64,000 nucleotides of DNA, from positions 103,292,991 to 103,356,990 of the forward strand of contig NC_080423.1 in the NCBI RefSeq assembly GCF_029873635.1. The letters are read 5' to 3'. Each line of letters opens with the position of its first letter. Position 1 is the first letter of the stretch. A program made the position numbers and the translations under genes. Shown in pieces: positions 21,380 through 32,894 of this stretch. Origin of the DNA: Malania oleifera. Taxonomy: Eukaryota > Streptophyta > Magnoliopsida > Santalales > Ximeniaceae. The notes beneath the pieces were generated by a model that saw nothing but the letters and a program-made list of their open reading frames with translations, searched no databases and was not told where the DNA came from.

Positions 21380-22728
21380 TGTGGGCAACGCGCTCGCGGG
21401 GGTTGTTATCTTGGGGAAGCAAACGAGAGTGAGTTGATGAGGGGAATTTTTTATTGTATAATAATACTTGTGTTGCAACTTGTAAGCCTCCGCTTTGTTT
21501 TTTTCTTTAATTATTTTTTCAGTCCATGCTTTTAACTTTGCGTTCATTTTTAAATAAAAATTTTGACTTTCATTCTTCTTTTAACTTTGTGTTCATTTTT
21601 ATTTAACCATCGCTTAGATTATGTTTAATATTTTATTTTTTTAATTATTATTTTTAAATCATTAAAAAAAATTGAAGATAATATTACTTTTTTTATTACC
21701 CTAATTCATAAAAAATTATTAAAACAACATTCGGAACTAAAAATTACTTATCAGTCTAACAAAACGTGATTTATATAAGACTTGTGCTTAGTTAGACAAG
21801 ATAAATCCCTTATTCATGTCAATTTAGTGTAAGATTTAATCTTTTATCTTCTCCAAACAAAGGTGCAATACAAATTTTACTATATTTTTTATTTTCATTT
21901 AAATAATTTTTAAAAATATATTTGAATATCTAAAAAAAGCTCAAAAGCTTCCCAAAAAATACCCTTCTTTCAATTTCTACCATTTTAATCATATTTGAAA
22001 AAAGGCCTAAATTTTTTAACAGCTATCTCTCTCCTATTCATAGAAATGCCATTGTAAATATAATATAATATATTAAAAACAAGCATAACAATAACATTAA
22101 CCTCTTTTTTTTTTCCTCTAAGGGCTTATACATATTCTTCCTCTTTGTTGTTTTATATTTCTTGTATTATTATTTGGGTATATTAATTGAGAACTATTAC
22201 GTAAAAATTTTAGTCTAATAGACTACATGGAGTGATACACTTATTCCTTAAAGAATTCGTACAAGGCAAGTGACATATGAGATAGTTACGTTTAATCATG
22301 TAAAGAAGGCAAGTGATGTACTTATTTCACCCATGTCTTAAATATATGAGATAAATCATCTCAATGCAAGGCTCGACCCTATGTAGAGAAGAAGGATACA
22401 AATCTTCAATATATTTAGTATTTTTAAAAGTTCAAAAATTCCTAAAAATATCTTTATTTTAATTTCTACTATTTTTAACTATATTTTTTATAAAAAAATA
22501 TTTCATTTTTTAAAAAAATTTATCTCTTTACATAAAACATATTATATTCATTATAAACACCTTTGAAATACGTCTCGTTTCATTATCTACATATACATTA
22601 AATGCACGCATAATAGCAACATTATCTCTTCAATTTCTTCGCTCCATAGTCTTATATATTCTTCTTCTTTATCATCTTATATTTCATATACTTTATATTA
22701 TTACTTAGCTTTATTAATAGAATGGTAC
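21380..22728. other. AT-rich spacer upstream of MSRA
   Basis: This holds the 5' untranslated region and promoter side of MSRA near 21380-21480; no clear TATA box was chosen. Beyond that it is very AT-rich. A diverged tandem duplication with a period of about 530 bases is visible. The first copy is at about 21890-22190 and the second at about 22415-22720, both containing CTTATA followed by TATTCTTC and TTTATATTTC. No gene is seen. Confidence 0.5.
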
Positions 22729-23584
22729 TGTCGCACTTCGAACCCGATGGGGGTCTAGGGCATGACTTTCTTTAAATACGAAATAAATCTAGACATCGGA
22801 AATAAATAAAATCTCGAATATTTTTATACCAAAGTACTAATTAATTGTGTTACAAAAATATCTCCAATAACAAAATTGACATTCTCAAAAATTCCAAAAT
22901 ATAAAAACATCTCCAACTAAAACTATACTAGTATTTATTCTAATTTACTTTCTCTAATCTCACCCACGTGTTTGTTATGCCTGACTCCGGTATGCTCCTC
23001 AAAACTATCTGTAAAGTGAGAAAATAATTGGGTGAGACGACACTCAATAAATAAGTAAGATTATTATTAGTGTGTAATTTAAGATGATTTTTACTATACC
23101 AAAATTTATTTAATAATTAATATTTAATATTGTAACCATTAAAAACTACATTTGAACAACTATAACACATTTATAAATTATTTTCATTTAAATACCCATA
23201 TATATATATACTTTCCTTTATATCTTTCCTGTAAATCATTACTTAGGTATTCTAAAAGGGACTTTGTTCATATATATATGTGCATACTTTCCTTTATGTT
23301 TTTCCTTCAAATTATCATTTAAGCCTACTAAATGTGATAATGTTCACATAAATATATAAATATGTATAAAAATAAAAATTTAAAAATAAAAAACTCATTT
23401 TGGCATATTAACTATAAGTAATGTTTACTCTTATGATTGGGTTATGGGGTTTGAAGACTAAACTTAGCTGACTGATTGATCAAACTAAATCAAACTGTAA
23501 CTTTAATTGTAAGTGAGATTTTTCCTATTAAATTATAATCCGAAACTAGATGTATACTCAAGAGAAATCCATTATTTTATAAAA
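22729..23584 (-). repeat. Degenerate Tekay-like LTR fragment, minus orientation
   Basis: Starts TGTCGCACTTCGAACCCGAT, similar to the LTR start TGTAATGCTTCGAACCC at 36183. Near 23031-23078 it contains GGGTGAGACGACACTCAATA and ATTAGTGTGT, a decayed inverse copy of the island found in the other LTRs here. The right end is not defined. Short duplicated phrases lie near 23210-23345. Confidence 0.4.
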
Positions 23585-23604
23585 TGTAGTAACCGGAAAA
23601 AATA

Positions 23605-23647
<43 letters not shown>

Positions 23648-23734
23648 TAATAAAATAAAATTAATTAATTAAATTAATAAGTAAAATGAACAGTATGATA
23701 AGGAACAAATATATATATATATATAAATATTAAA

Positions 23735-23739
23735 GCATG

Positions 23740-23803
<64 letters not shown>

Positions 23804-23806
23804 AAA
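23735..23806. repeat. AT/GT microsatellite
   Basis: Runs of TA, then GT, then TA in uninterrupted alternation. Lies in the U3-like part of the LTR that starts at 23585. Confidence 0.9.
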
Positions 23807-23957
23807 GGTATGAAAGTTTCTTAAAGAAGCTTTACTTTACTTTACTTTACTTAAGGTTTATTATATATATATATATATATTATTAAATTAACACAAGCTT
23901 CTTTAAGAAGCTTTGAAGGTAAAATCCAAATTTAATTGGATTTTTGGTGGATGTGAG

Positions 23958-23960
<3 letters not shown>

Positions 23961-24018
<58 letters not shown>
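23961..24018. repeat. CT microsatellite
   Basis: Nearly 30 uninterrupted CT units. Open frames crossing it on both strands are compositional artefacts. The run sits where the other related LTRs have a CT-rich initiator-like segment. Confidence 0.95.
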
Positions 24019-24021
<3 letters not shown>

Positions 24022-24699
24022 CGACTCTCTCTCTTCGATTCCGGGTTAGTTTTACGCCGGATCGACAAACCGAAACCACCACGACGCTCCTGGCGAAGTT
24101 CTCTACAAGTCTGCCGGAACGGATCGTCAGGAAAACGAAGTTGGATTTCATCCCAAATCCAAGGTAAGACTTTATATTCAATATTTGGATTTTTGACAGT
24201 TGAAGAAAGTAATATACGCGTAAAAATACTGAACTTTAATATTGGAAATTTTCAGTTCCAGGGTATTGATTGAGAACGTTGGGAATCATCCCTAAGTTAA
24301 GGTAAGACTTTTTAAGTCGAATTTGATTTAGTGGTAGTTATAGAAAATATTGTACGTACGAAAATACTAAACTTTAATTCTGCGAGTTTTCATTTTCAGG
24401 GTATTGAGTTGAGAACCTTGTGGGTACGGGAAAGATTTTCTTAGGGGCTTTTCAGGAATCAGGTAAGGGGATAAACTAAGTTAGTTTTGTTTTGAGAAAA
24501 TGTATGTATATATATATAGCATCTGGTTTCAGGAAAAATAAATATATTTATATATATGATTTATATTTGGAAAATACTGTTTAAATGATGATATGTTAAA
24601 TACGTAGAAAATTTGTTTAGTGTGGCATGAGTATAAAAATGTTGTGAAATACTGTTTTTTTCTGGGAATGAGGACGATATGGATTTCTATGATGGAAAA

Positions 24700-24945
24700 C
24701 CGGCGTACGGGCCGAGATATTTTTATATGTATATGTGATTTGCCGGCGTATGGGCCGTGCTATGTGGATGAGATTTGCCGGCGTATGGGCCGTGCTATGT
24801 GATTTGCCAGCATACGGGCTGTGCTATGTGATTTGCCGGCGTACGGGCCGTGCTATGTGGTTTGCCAGCGTACGGGCTGTGCTATGTGATTTGCCGGCGT
24901 ACGGGCCGTGCTATGTTAAAATGTGTAATACCGGCGTACGGGCCG
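24700..24945 (+). repeat. Minisatellite in LTR leader, about 29-bp unit, about 8 copies
   Basis: Units of the form GCCGGCGTACGGGCCGTGCT plus a short ATGTGATTT spacer. The units vary at one to four positions and the first ones have longer spacers. Equivalent positions of the related LTRs carry different minisatellites that share a GGCG...GGCCGT core. Confidence 0.85.
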
Positions 24946-26125
24946 ATGATTTTCATGATACATGTATATATGTGAAATGATATGATTGATGTGAAAATAA
25001 TTGATATGAGATATTTATGTATCACGGTTTTAGTATGTGTATATGATATCAGAACCTGGTTGGCTTGGTCTAGGCTAGCACTTGCACGGTACCGTTGCTA
25101 TGTGTCCATGGTCTTCGTGATCATGATATCTGTGTTAACGCCGCTGTACGGAGTGGTGTGAGATTTGATGGTCGATGTGGTTATTTTCAAGAAGTGTGCT
25201 GTTATCGCCCCTGGTGTACGGACCAGTCTGGGTAGACCCATCGGACCTACAGACTACTGTTTGACTTGGCAGTGGTCGGCCAACCATTGTCAGGTCCCGC
25301 CTTCGGGCCACACAACCCAGTCATGTGGGGGTAATACATGACAACAGCCAGCTAACCTACCAGGATTGTTTTATGTTATTATTAGTGTATGAGATGAGAT
25401 ATGTTTATGAAAATGCAGTATATTCTGCTATGTGTTGATATGCATATGTTTTCCCATATTTGATAAACAGTATTGAATATGTTATGTATGGTATATGTAG
25501 AACACAGAATACTCATGTTGCCACACACTGGTATTAGTTTATTTCCCTTACTGAGAGGTGTCTCACCCCTAAATCTTATACATTTTTCAGGAGCCCCTGA
25601 TAGGAGAGCGGGAAAAGCCCCGCTGATCTAGATCAGTTGTTTGCCCTCTTTGGAAGGGTAAGTTTTTGGTAGGGACAGTTAGGTTTTGTGGGAGATTGTC
25701 CCTAAATTTCATTTTTGAGATGTATATACTGTGAGATAGTAATTGTAGTGACTCTGGTATGTGTTATGCACAATATGATGAGATGTATATGATTTTATAC
25801 TTTCTGCTGTGTAAGCTTCTGCTGTATGTTTTGTTATATCCCTGGTGCCCACGGGCTCAGGTGGATTGTGACCTGCTGAGCTGGGATGTATAATGTGATG
25901 ATAATTTATTTATAAAAAAAAAAAAATATGTGAAAAATAGATTCGAGGGTATAGTTAGAATGAGTTTTGTGATATGAGGCAGATTCACGAATACTAATTG
26001 AAAAATATATTTTCTTAACCCATCTCAAATACCACTCCACTTGACCAAAATTCACCCCAAATCCACACCAAATATAAATAAATAAATAAACAAATATATA
26101 TATATATATATATATTTATATTATG

Positions 26126-26730
26126 CATGTATGCCATATATGTGTGGAGTTTTTTACCAAAATATAAAAATAAAAAATAAAAAAGCATAAATATGAAGGA
26201 AATTGAGAAAATATACATAAATATACCCAACCGACTTTTGAAAAAGTCGGTTGGCTTTAAAAAAAAAAAAATCAGCCGCAATTTTTGACTGCCATAGAAA
26301 AAATAAAAAAATTGAGAACCGACTTTTCAAAAATCGGTTCTTGACTCCCCACCCCCCCACGTTGTCCCGCTCCCTTCCCCTAAATCAAATCCCCTCCCCC
26401 CCTTGGTTCTGCCCCTGTCTCCCCCATTGAAAGTGGGAATCATAAATTTTTTTAATTTAAATAATAATAAATATATATTATTTTTTAAATTTTAATATTT
26501 AAATAAAAAGTTACAAATAAAAAATATATTTTTAAGCGTCATTTAATACAAAAATATTTTTTACATTTTATTTATTTTTCAAATGAATTAAAAAAGAAAA
26601 TTTTTTAATTTCAAAAAATTATATAAAAATAAATACAATAACAAAAAATTTTGAAATAATTTATTTTTTGGAATATTAGGACAAAAAATGACATTTTAAT
26701 TCCTAATTACATAAAAAATTTATTTAATAT
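26126..26730 (+). repeat. Left inverted arm
   Basis: Carries the palindromes CCGACTTTTGAAAAAGTCGG (26232-26251) and CCGACTTTTCAAAAATCGG (26320-26338), a C-rich block near 26345-26430 absent or reduced in the other arm, and a long AT-rich part. Confidence 0.7.
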
Positions 26731-26950
26731 ATAATTAAGAATGAAAATTTTATTTAACATATTATTTTATGTATATTTTTATATAGGAAAATTTTAAATT
26801 TTAATATTTCTTACCTAACCGACTTTTTAAAAGTCGGTTTGGATTAAAAAAACAAAATAAAAAAAACTTGCACAAAAATCTAGGCACAAAAAAGATTTAG
26901 AATGAAACAATGGAATGGAAGAAAAATGCAATGAAATAAAAAAATTATAA

Positions 26951-27524
26951 CACGTGTTCTCCCATCACCGATGTGTCCAACCTGTGCCGCCCACGCATCG
27001 CAACAGGATAAAAAATCAGGCATCCCACATTCCGGTTTTCGGAGTAGAGTGGAGTGGGTGCTTCACCTTGACCCAATTCACGAAATCTCTGCTTCGGTAC
27101 AAGTAGGTCATTCCCCGGTGCTTCTTTCGGTTGCCGACAACCATTCTCCAGTGCTCATCTCGCCCGATTCAGCTCCTGGTCAGGTCACAGAACGCACTCG
27201 TGTTCATGTTTGTGGTGGAAACCACAAAGGGGTTGTCGTTGGGTTTGATCCATTCACGGAGATACGGGTCCGATAGGTTAGCGGGTACGGTGTAGTTCTG
27301 GACTTGCCTATTCTAGGGGTCGAGTCTGGTGTAGAGGAAGACGAGTTTGTTGCCCGAGAGGATGGTGGCAAATTCGGACCAGCACTCGTAGATGGTTGGG
27401 TCAAGGGCGACTCAGTTGATGAGGTCCTTAGAGATGGAGTGAGCCCAAATGATGTTGCCCCGTACAGCTCCCTTCGGGTTGTACTGGTATAAGAGATGAT
27501 AAATTCCATTGTAGTGCATTGGTC
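26951..27524 (-). pseudogene. Cell-wall invertase (beta-fructofuranosidase, GH32) exon fragment, captured
   Basis: The minus-strand reading is unmistakably plant acid invertase: [81 protein letters not shown] and [13 protein letters not shown]. The piece starts exactly at the exon after the DPN mini-exon, with an AG acceptor still before it (AAATAG then GACCAATG). It was therefore copied from genomic DNA, not from mRNA. Three in-frame stops occur (after KDLIN, after RLDP and before IGRDEH). The RDP motif reads CDL. Two single-base losses destroy the WECPD acid/base motif at the end. The fragment is about a third of an invertase and has no catalytic potential. It sits between long inverted arms. 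Confidence 0.9.
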
Positions 27525-27621
27525 CTATTTGATTCAAAAGAAAAGTAGAATAGTGGGGAAAGGAAAGATTAATTAAAATTAGAGACAAATTTTCTATTTT
27601 GGGGAAAAAATGGAAGTTAGT

Positions 27622-28180
27622 TTTTTTAAATAAATTTTTTTATGCAATTAAGAACTAAGATGTCCTTTTTGTCTTATTATTCTCAAAAGTAAATTATTTC
27701 AATTTTTTTTGTTATTGTATTCATTTTTATATAATATTTTGAAATTAAAAAATTAATTGACTTTTTTTAATTCATTTGAAAAATAAATAAAAAGTAGAAA
27801 ATATTTTTTATATTAAATGACACTTAAAAATATTTTTTTTATTTACAAATTTTTATTTAAATCTTAAATTTTGGAAAATAATATATATTTTATTATTATT
27901 TAAATTAAAAATAATATATATTTTATTATTTGATTTTGGGTGGGGGGTTGGGATTTAGTTTTTGGGGGGGTGACTTTTGAAAAGTCGACTCTCATTTTTT
28001 TTATTTTTTTTTATTTTGGCAGTCAAGAATTGCGGCTGATTTTTTTTTTAAAGCCCAAACCGACTTTTGGAAAGTTGGTTGGATACATTTGTATAAGTTT
28101 TCCAATTTCCATCATATTTGTGTTTTTTGATTTTTTTTTAATATTTTGTTAAAAAAACTCTATATGTGTGTATACACGAA
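27622..28180 (-). repeat. Right inverted arm
   Basis: Inverse counterpart of 26126-26730. It contains the palindromes GACTTTTGAAAAGTCGAC (27971-27988) and CCGACTTTTGGAAAGTTGG (28059-28077). Confidence 0.7.
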
Positions 28181-28416
28181 CATATTATTTTCATCTAATT
28201 ATTCATAGCTTTTACATGTTTTTTTTTAAATTTTTAATTTTTAATTTATTTATATTATTCTACAACAAAGGTTATATTATTTATAATTATATTTAAAATA
28301 TGATAAGTTATTTTATTTTTATTATATAAAGACATAAATTGCTTTATTTAAATATTTCATATTCTTATAATTGGTAGGACAGATTTATATCTTCGGTGAG
28401 AGGAGGACCAATTGGG
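28181..28416. other. AT-rich spacer
   Basis: No gene or repeat structure recognised between the inverted-arm element and the LTR that starts at 28417. Confidence 0.4.
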
Positions 28417-28539
28417 TGTAACGACCCCAAAATAATATGCATAAATGTGTAAAAAAAATTAAATTAAATTAATAATTAATAATATTAATTATTAATTAAA
28501 TATTATATTAATGTAATATTATAGTATTATAATATAATA

Positions 28540-28571
<32 letters not shown>

Positions 28572-30138
28572 AGTTCATCATGAAGTTGTCTCAGCTTCAG
28601 GAATTAGGTTCCTAAGACCCCCCACCATCTCTCTCTCCTCAAACTCCCACTCTCTCTCTTCTCAATTTTTCGGCGAACTCTGTGCCGATTGAAGAACGAA
28701 AAATATCCCTGAATTCCAATTTCAACCACCAACATTTTAATCGGGGAGATTTCGTGGTATGAGCGTCGTAGACACCATTCCTGGGATAAGGAAAGGGGAA
28801 TAGATTATGTAAAATATTTTCAGGAATTTAATCTATTAAATTATAAAATGTGGTCACAAAAATTATTTATATGTTTTTCTAGATATTCTGATATATGGAA
28901 ATGGGGTTTCTGGATTATAATTGTTATAAGTATATTTTTAGTAAAATGAGTATATCGAGTTGATTAAACCCTAGAGGATGATGATCCATTTTATTTTTAG
29001 TAAAATGTATGTACTTTCCTTGCAGTTATTAAATTATGATTTATTACTCAAATGGTGTGGCATGAGTATATATAATATATACACTGATTGTAGAAAATGT
29101 TTTAAAAAATTTTGGAATTATGATATGAGTATAAATAACTGTGTTAAGTACAGATGGTTGTGTGCAAATTTTATATGACTATGTGTCGAGATATGATATG
29201 ATATGATTTTACACAGAATAAATTGTGAATACGACACATTTATACAGTATTATGAAAATGAAATTATGTTACAGTTATATTATATGAAATATATATGGCA
29301 GAAGAACCCTGATGGACTGGTTCAGATTAAGAGCACGGTATCATAGCTATGATGATAGTCAGTGCAACCACAATACTTGGGGAGAGTGTTGGTAATGAAA
29401 GTCGATTGGGCCTGTGAAGAGATGTTGACCGCCCCTAGATCTGGACCAGGCTGCGGTAGGCTAATCGTATTACAGACACGTTAAATTTGACTTAGCCTAG
29501 TGTTAGGCCAACCATGGCTAAGTCTTGCCTTCGGGCCGCACAACCCGGTCATGGGGGGTTATTACATGACAAGATGTATGAATGTCCCAGGGGAAGTTTC
29601 CATGTATGTGTACATATATATATTTATGATGATTTACGTACACAGAGAAATTATTAAATCAAAGTATGTTTTGAGAAAACTACGTTTCCTTAGATATATG
29701 TGTGTGAGTTCAGCTTTACTTGATTTATCATTAAAAAATTAATTGTATAAAGGATATGTTTATGATATATTAAAAACTCATGTTGCCACACACTAATAAT
29801 AATCTATTCCTTCTTACTGAGAGGTGTCTCGCCCTATGATTATATAACATTTTTCAAATGCCATGAGAAAATTAGCCGAAGTAAGAGTAGCGTAGTGGAA
29901 GCGTGGGTGGGATAGAAGGTTCTATTTAGAATATATATTTAATTAAATTATGTTTTTAATGTATTTAGACTATTCTTTTAGAGATATGTAAATTTTGATC
30001 TTGGAAATGATATTGTTGTTGTATTGGGATTATTTGGTATTCTGGTAATTATTATGGAAGTCTTCCGCTGTATGAAATATTCAGGTCATTTTAGGTGGTA
30101 TCGGACAAATTTTAAATGAAATCTTTTGAGTTGTCACA
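28417..30138 (+). repeat. Tekay-like 5' LTR, plus orientation (1722 bp)
   Basis: Starts TGTAACGACCCC and ends GTTGTCACA, directly followed by a primer binding site, so it is a 5' LTR. It contains CT-rich leader sequence near 28628-28660, conserved island 1 at 29505-29570 and island 2 at 29779-29833. The rest of this element is missing or displaced: only a short leader follows before another element begins at 30479. Confidence 0.8.
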
Positions 30139-30140
30139 GT

Positions 30141-30154
30141 TGGTATCAGAGCTT
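30141..30154 (+). other. Primer binding site after the 28417 LTR
   Basis: TGGTATCAGAGCTT, initiator tRNA-Met type, 2 bases after the LTR end. It establishes the orientation and shows that 28417-30138 is a 5' LTR. Confidence 0.88.
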
Positions 30155-30478
30155 AGGATACAGATTTTGTAGACTCTAAGAATGATTATTACCAGAGTAT
30201 AGGTATGAAATATGATAAGGATAGAAATGGGTTGGCAAGGTATCGTAGGAGCGATCAGATATAGGATGCCTAGCTAAGTAAAGTACAACAAGAAAATTGG
30301 ATTTTTAGAGTTTTGTTTCGCAGTCGAAAGCAGAAATTCATCGAGAGTTTTCGGTGATTTTTTTGGAACAGTCAACGATTCCAAAAAAGTCACGGCAAAC
30401 CATTGACTTTTTTCTTTCAGAATGTTGCACTATGATCTTTTCCTTGGGTAAATAGTCACTATGCAAGGAATGAGCTAT
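30155..30478 (+). other. Leader of the truncated plus-strand Tekay-like element
   Basis: Untranslated leader between primer site and gag; no gag start is preserved. It resembles 39030-39330 of the Tekay-like element (for example CAGAGTATAGG against CAGAGCATAGG). It is cut by the minus-oriented LTR at 30479. Confidence 0.55.
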
Positions 30479-30678
30479 TGTAACGCCCCGAACTTGAAAA
30501 CCCGGTCCGATGCGTTATACCTGAATAATCGTGATTCGTGGCTCCCTGAACTCGCCTTGTGGGACCCGGGTGCCACGTAATCCATTTTTTCCTGTACTCG
30601 TCATTCTATTATCATTTACGTAGCAAAAAACATAACTACAATGCTCAACCAATTATACCAAAGTTTTTCTACATCTAT

Positions 30679-32894
30679 TGTAACGACCTGCCTATTTTAC
30701 CGTAATCATTTTTTTCCATAATAACATTTAATATAATACTCCTAATATCTTGTTCAACTGATAACACATAATCAATCTGGACACATGGGTACTAGGGATA
30801 TACCTAAAATACATCTATGATACCTAAGCAGCGGTAAACGTAAAAATCATAAACATATCAAATCATCCAACCAACACAATACCATGGTTTTACTACAACT
30901 ATTATATACATACACATATCCCGAAATAACCAAAAAGTGCCCTAGGGTCACAACCCAAAAATCTATCAGACTCTAGCATAACAATTTACCCTTCTAACAA
31001 GGTAGGACAGTCAACCTCTAACGTTGCAGAGCTCTATCAGCTCTTCTATCTGAAGCTCCTGAAATGTTTATATAGCTAGGGTGAGACACCTCTTAATAAG
31101 GGAAATAAACTAACATCGATGTGTGGCAACATGAGTATTTTCGTGTTATATATATATATAACAGTACATAAAACATATTTGACAAAACCGTTAGTATCAT
31201 ATTTGGATAAAACATAATTTATAATAACATGGAATAACATACTGAGTTTCTATACATGAAATCATCATATATAATTGTACATGAAATAACACCCTAAATG
31301 GATAGTTGGTTGGTGTCATATCTTACTCCCACATGACTAGATTGTGCGGCCTAAAGGCAGGACCTAGTAATGGTTGCCCGACCACGCTAGATCAACATAA
31401 GTCTGTAAGTACGATGGGTATCCCCTCCTAGTTCGGATGCCAGAGGGATGCCTGCACTACTATAAAACCACATCGACTGCCGATCTCCCACTGCCCCTTA
31501 CGACAAGTGGTAGCACTAACATATACACGATCGTGATCATATAGCTATGGTACCGTGCTTCGTGAAAGCCTAAACCAAGCCATCCGGGTTCTAATAACAT
31601 ATAGTAAATCTCAAATATGATACATAGCTGTTTCATAATAATATTTGTCTAAATAACATTCTTATGAATTTTTGCATATCATAATGTATAAATCACGGCC
31701 CTTACGTCAGCATAGTATAACATGAAAACCACGGCCCTTACATCGGCATAGCATATCATAAAACTCACGGCTCCTACGCTGGCATGTCATATTAAACCAC
31801 GACCCTTACGCCAGCATATCATATCATGAAAAATCATGGTCCTTACGTCGGCATATATTTAAACATACATAGTTTGAAATCTCTGTACTATTTCAATATC
31901 ATACTTTAAACATAGTTCCCGTATTGTTTTTAATACCTTCCTGAAAACAGTAATAACATGTTGATTCTGAAAACATAATATTTTGATATTACGTAAACTC
32001 ATATAATTTCATACTCTTGTCAAACAAAAGTGAATATTGTTTTATTCATAAAATCTGTACAAAATCATATTTCTTGCTGAACTGTATTAAAATCATATTC
32101 CTGTTAACATCAGTATTTCCAAACTTAGTTCTATAACATACATAATTTCCTTGAAAATAAAGGCTGAATATTAATAAATAATTTCATGGAAATACTAACT
32201 TAGTTTATCCCCTTACATTACTTATAAAAAAGCCCACAAATTATTCCAAAATCACACTTGTGTGTTCCCCAGTTCAACACCCAGAAATTTGCATCCCCCC
32301 CCAAACAAAACTTCAGCATAAACCCATCTAATACCTTTCTCAATCCAAAAATACCAAATACCTTAACAAATATTAAAATAATCAACTTACCCAAATTTTG
32401 GGATGGTTCCCAAGTTAGCCTAACCAACAAATCACTCCAGTAGATTTGCAAAGAATCTTCCCAGGAGTAACGTGGCGGCTTCGGATCGTCGAACCGGTGA
32501 AAAACGAGATCGGATTTCTAGAGGGAAGAGGGAGAGAGAGAGAGAGAGAGAGAGATTCTGTAAATTTTTCGCAACAAAAATGGGTTTTTGAGCTTATATA
32601 GAAAGCTTGTCCACATGGCCTCGTCGACGAGTCACATTTCCTCGTCGACAAGTCAATGAAGGGAGCTCGTCAATGAACACCTTCTCCTCGTCGATGAGTT
32701 TCAAGGTCCAGAAACAGTCCTTTTGGTAACTTCTTGTCGACGAGACGCATGTCCCCGTCAATGAGCCCAAGAACCCTGCTCGTCGACGAGCACTTCTTCA
32801 CTCATCGACGAGACCCTGCTAAAATTCTTTAAGAAAATTCCTTTTTCTCTCGTTCTCTTATTATTTAATTTTTATAATTCTTCGAGTCTCTACA
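30679..32894 (-). repeat. Solo LTR, Tekay-like, minus orientation (2216 bp), TSD TCTAT
   Basis: Plus-strand ends are TGTAACGACCTG and CGAGTCTCTACA, flanked by TCTAT at 30674-30678 and 32895-32899. The uninterrupted site survives in the sister LTR at 36361-36390 (ACATCTATCTACATTCC), which confirms the insertion. Read on the minus strand it has TCGTCGACGA units (about 32615-32815), a TATA-like stretch near 32592, a CT tract (32530-32553), leader and minisatellite (31680-31860), and both islands (31311-31395 and 31078-31135). Confidence 0.93.
31680..31860 (-). repeat. Minisatellite in solo LTR leader
   Basis: Five imperfect units containing CACGGCCCTTACGTCGGCAT with about 35-base spacing. This is the reverse-oriented counterpart of the 24700-24945 array. 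Confidence 0.75.

Larger units (their letters stand above)
23585..25930 (+). repeat. Tekay-like LTR, plus orientation (right end eroded)
   Basis: The start TGTAGTAACCGG resembles TGTAATGACCCG of the 43709 LTR. It contains AT repeats (about 23735-23806), a CT run, a leader region with three AGGTAAG sites (24162, 24300, 24461), a minisatellite, and both conserved islands (25265-25343 and 25518-25568). The end lies in a poly-A-rich stretch near 25910-25930 and lacks a clear terminus. No primer site follows, so it is a solo or truncated LTR. Confidence 0.6.
26126..28180. mobile_element. Long-inverted-repeat element that captured an invertase exon (Pack-TIR type)
   Basis: Two arms, 26126-26730 and 27622-28180, are inverted copies of each other with many substitutions and indels. 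For example ATATGAAGGAAATTGAGAAA at 26191 pairs with the complement of the stretch near 28097-28118, and CATTTAATAC near 26540 pairs with the complement near 27814. Between them lies a GC-richer fragment of a cell-wall invertase gene. This architecture matches Pack-MULE and related Pack-TYPE transposons, which carry host gene pieces between terminal inverted repeats. The outer ends and target duplication could not be fixed, and no transposase is present, so the superfamily is undecided. A foldback element is an alternative. Confidence 0.65.

Noticed and set aside
23883-24273. Overlapping open frames on both strands
   Set aside because: They are driven by the CT microsatellite and have no conserved protein character.
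24700-24945. Regularly spaced repeats resembling a CRISPR array
   Set aside because: The spacers are only about 9 bases and nearly identical. This is a eukaryotic LTR minisatellite.
26971-27276. Plus-strand open frame of 101 codons
   Set aside because: It is the antisense shadow of the invertase fragment, which reads clearly on the minus strand.
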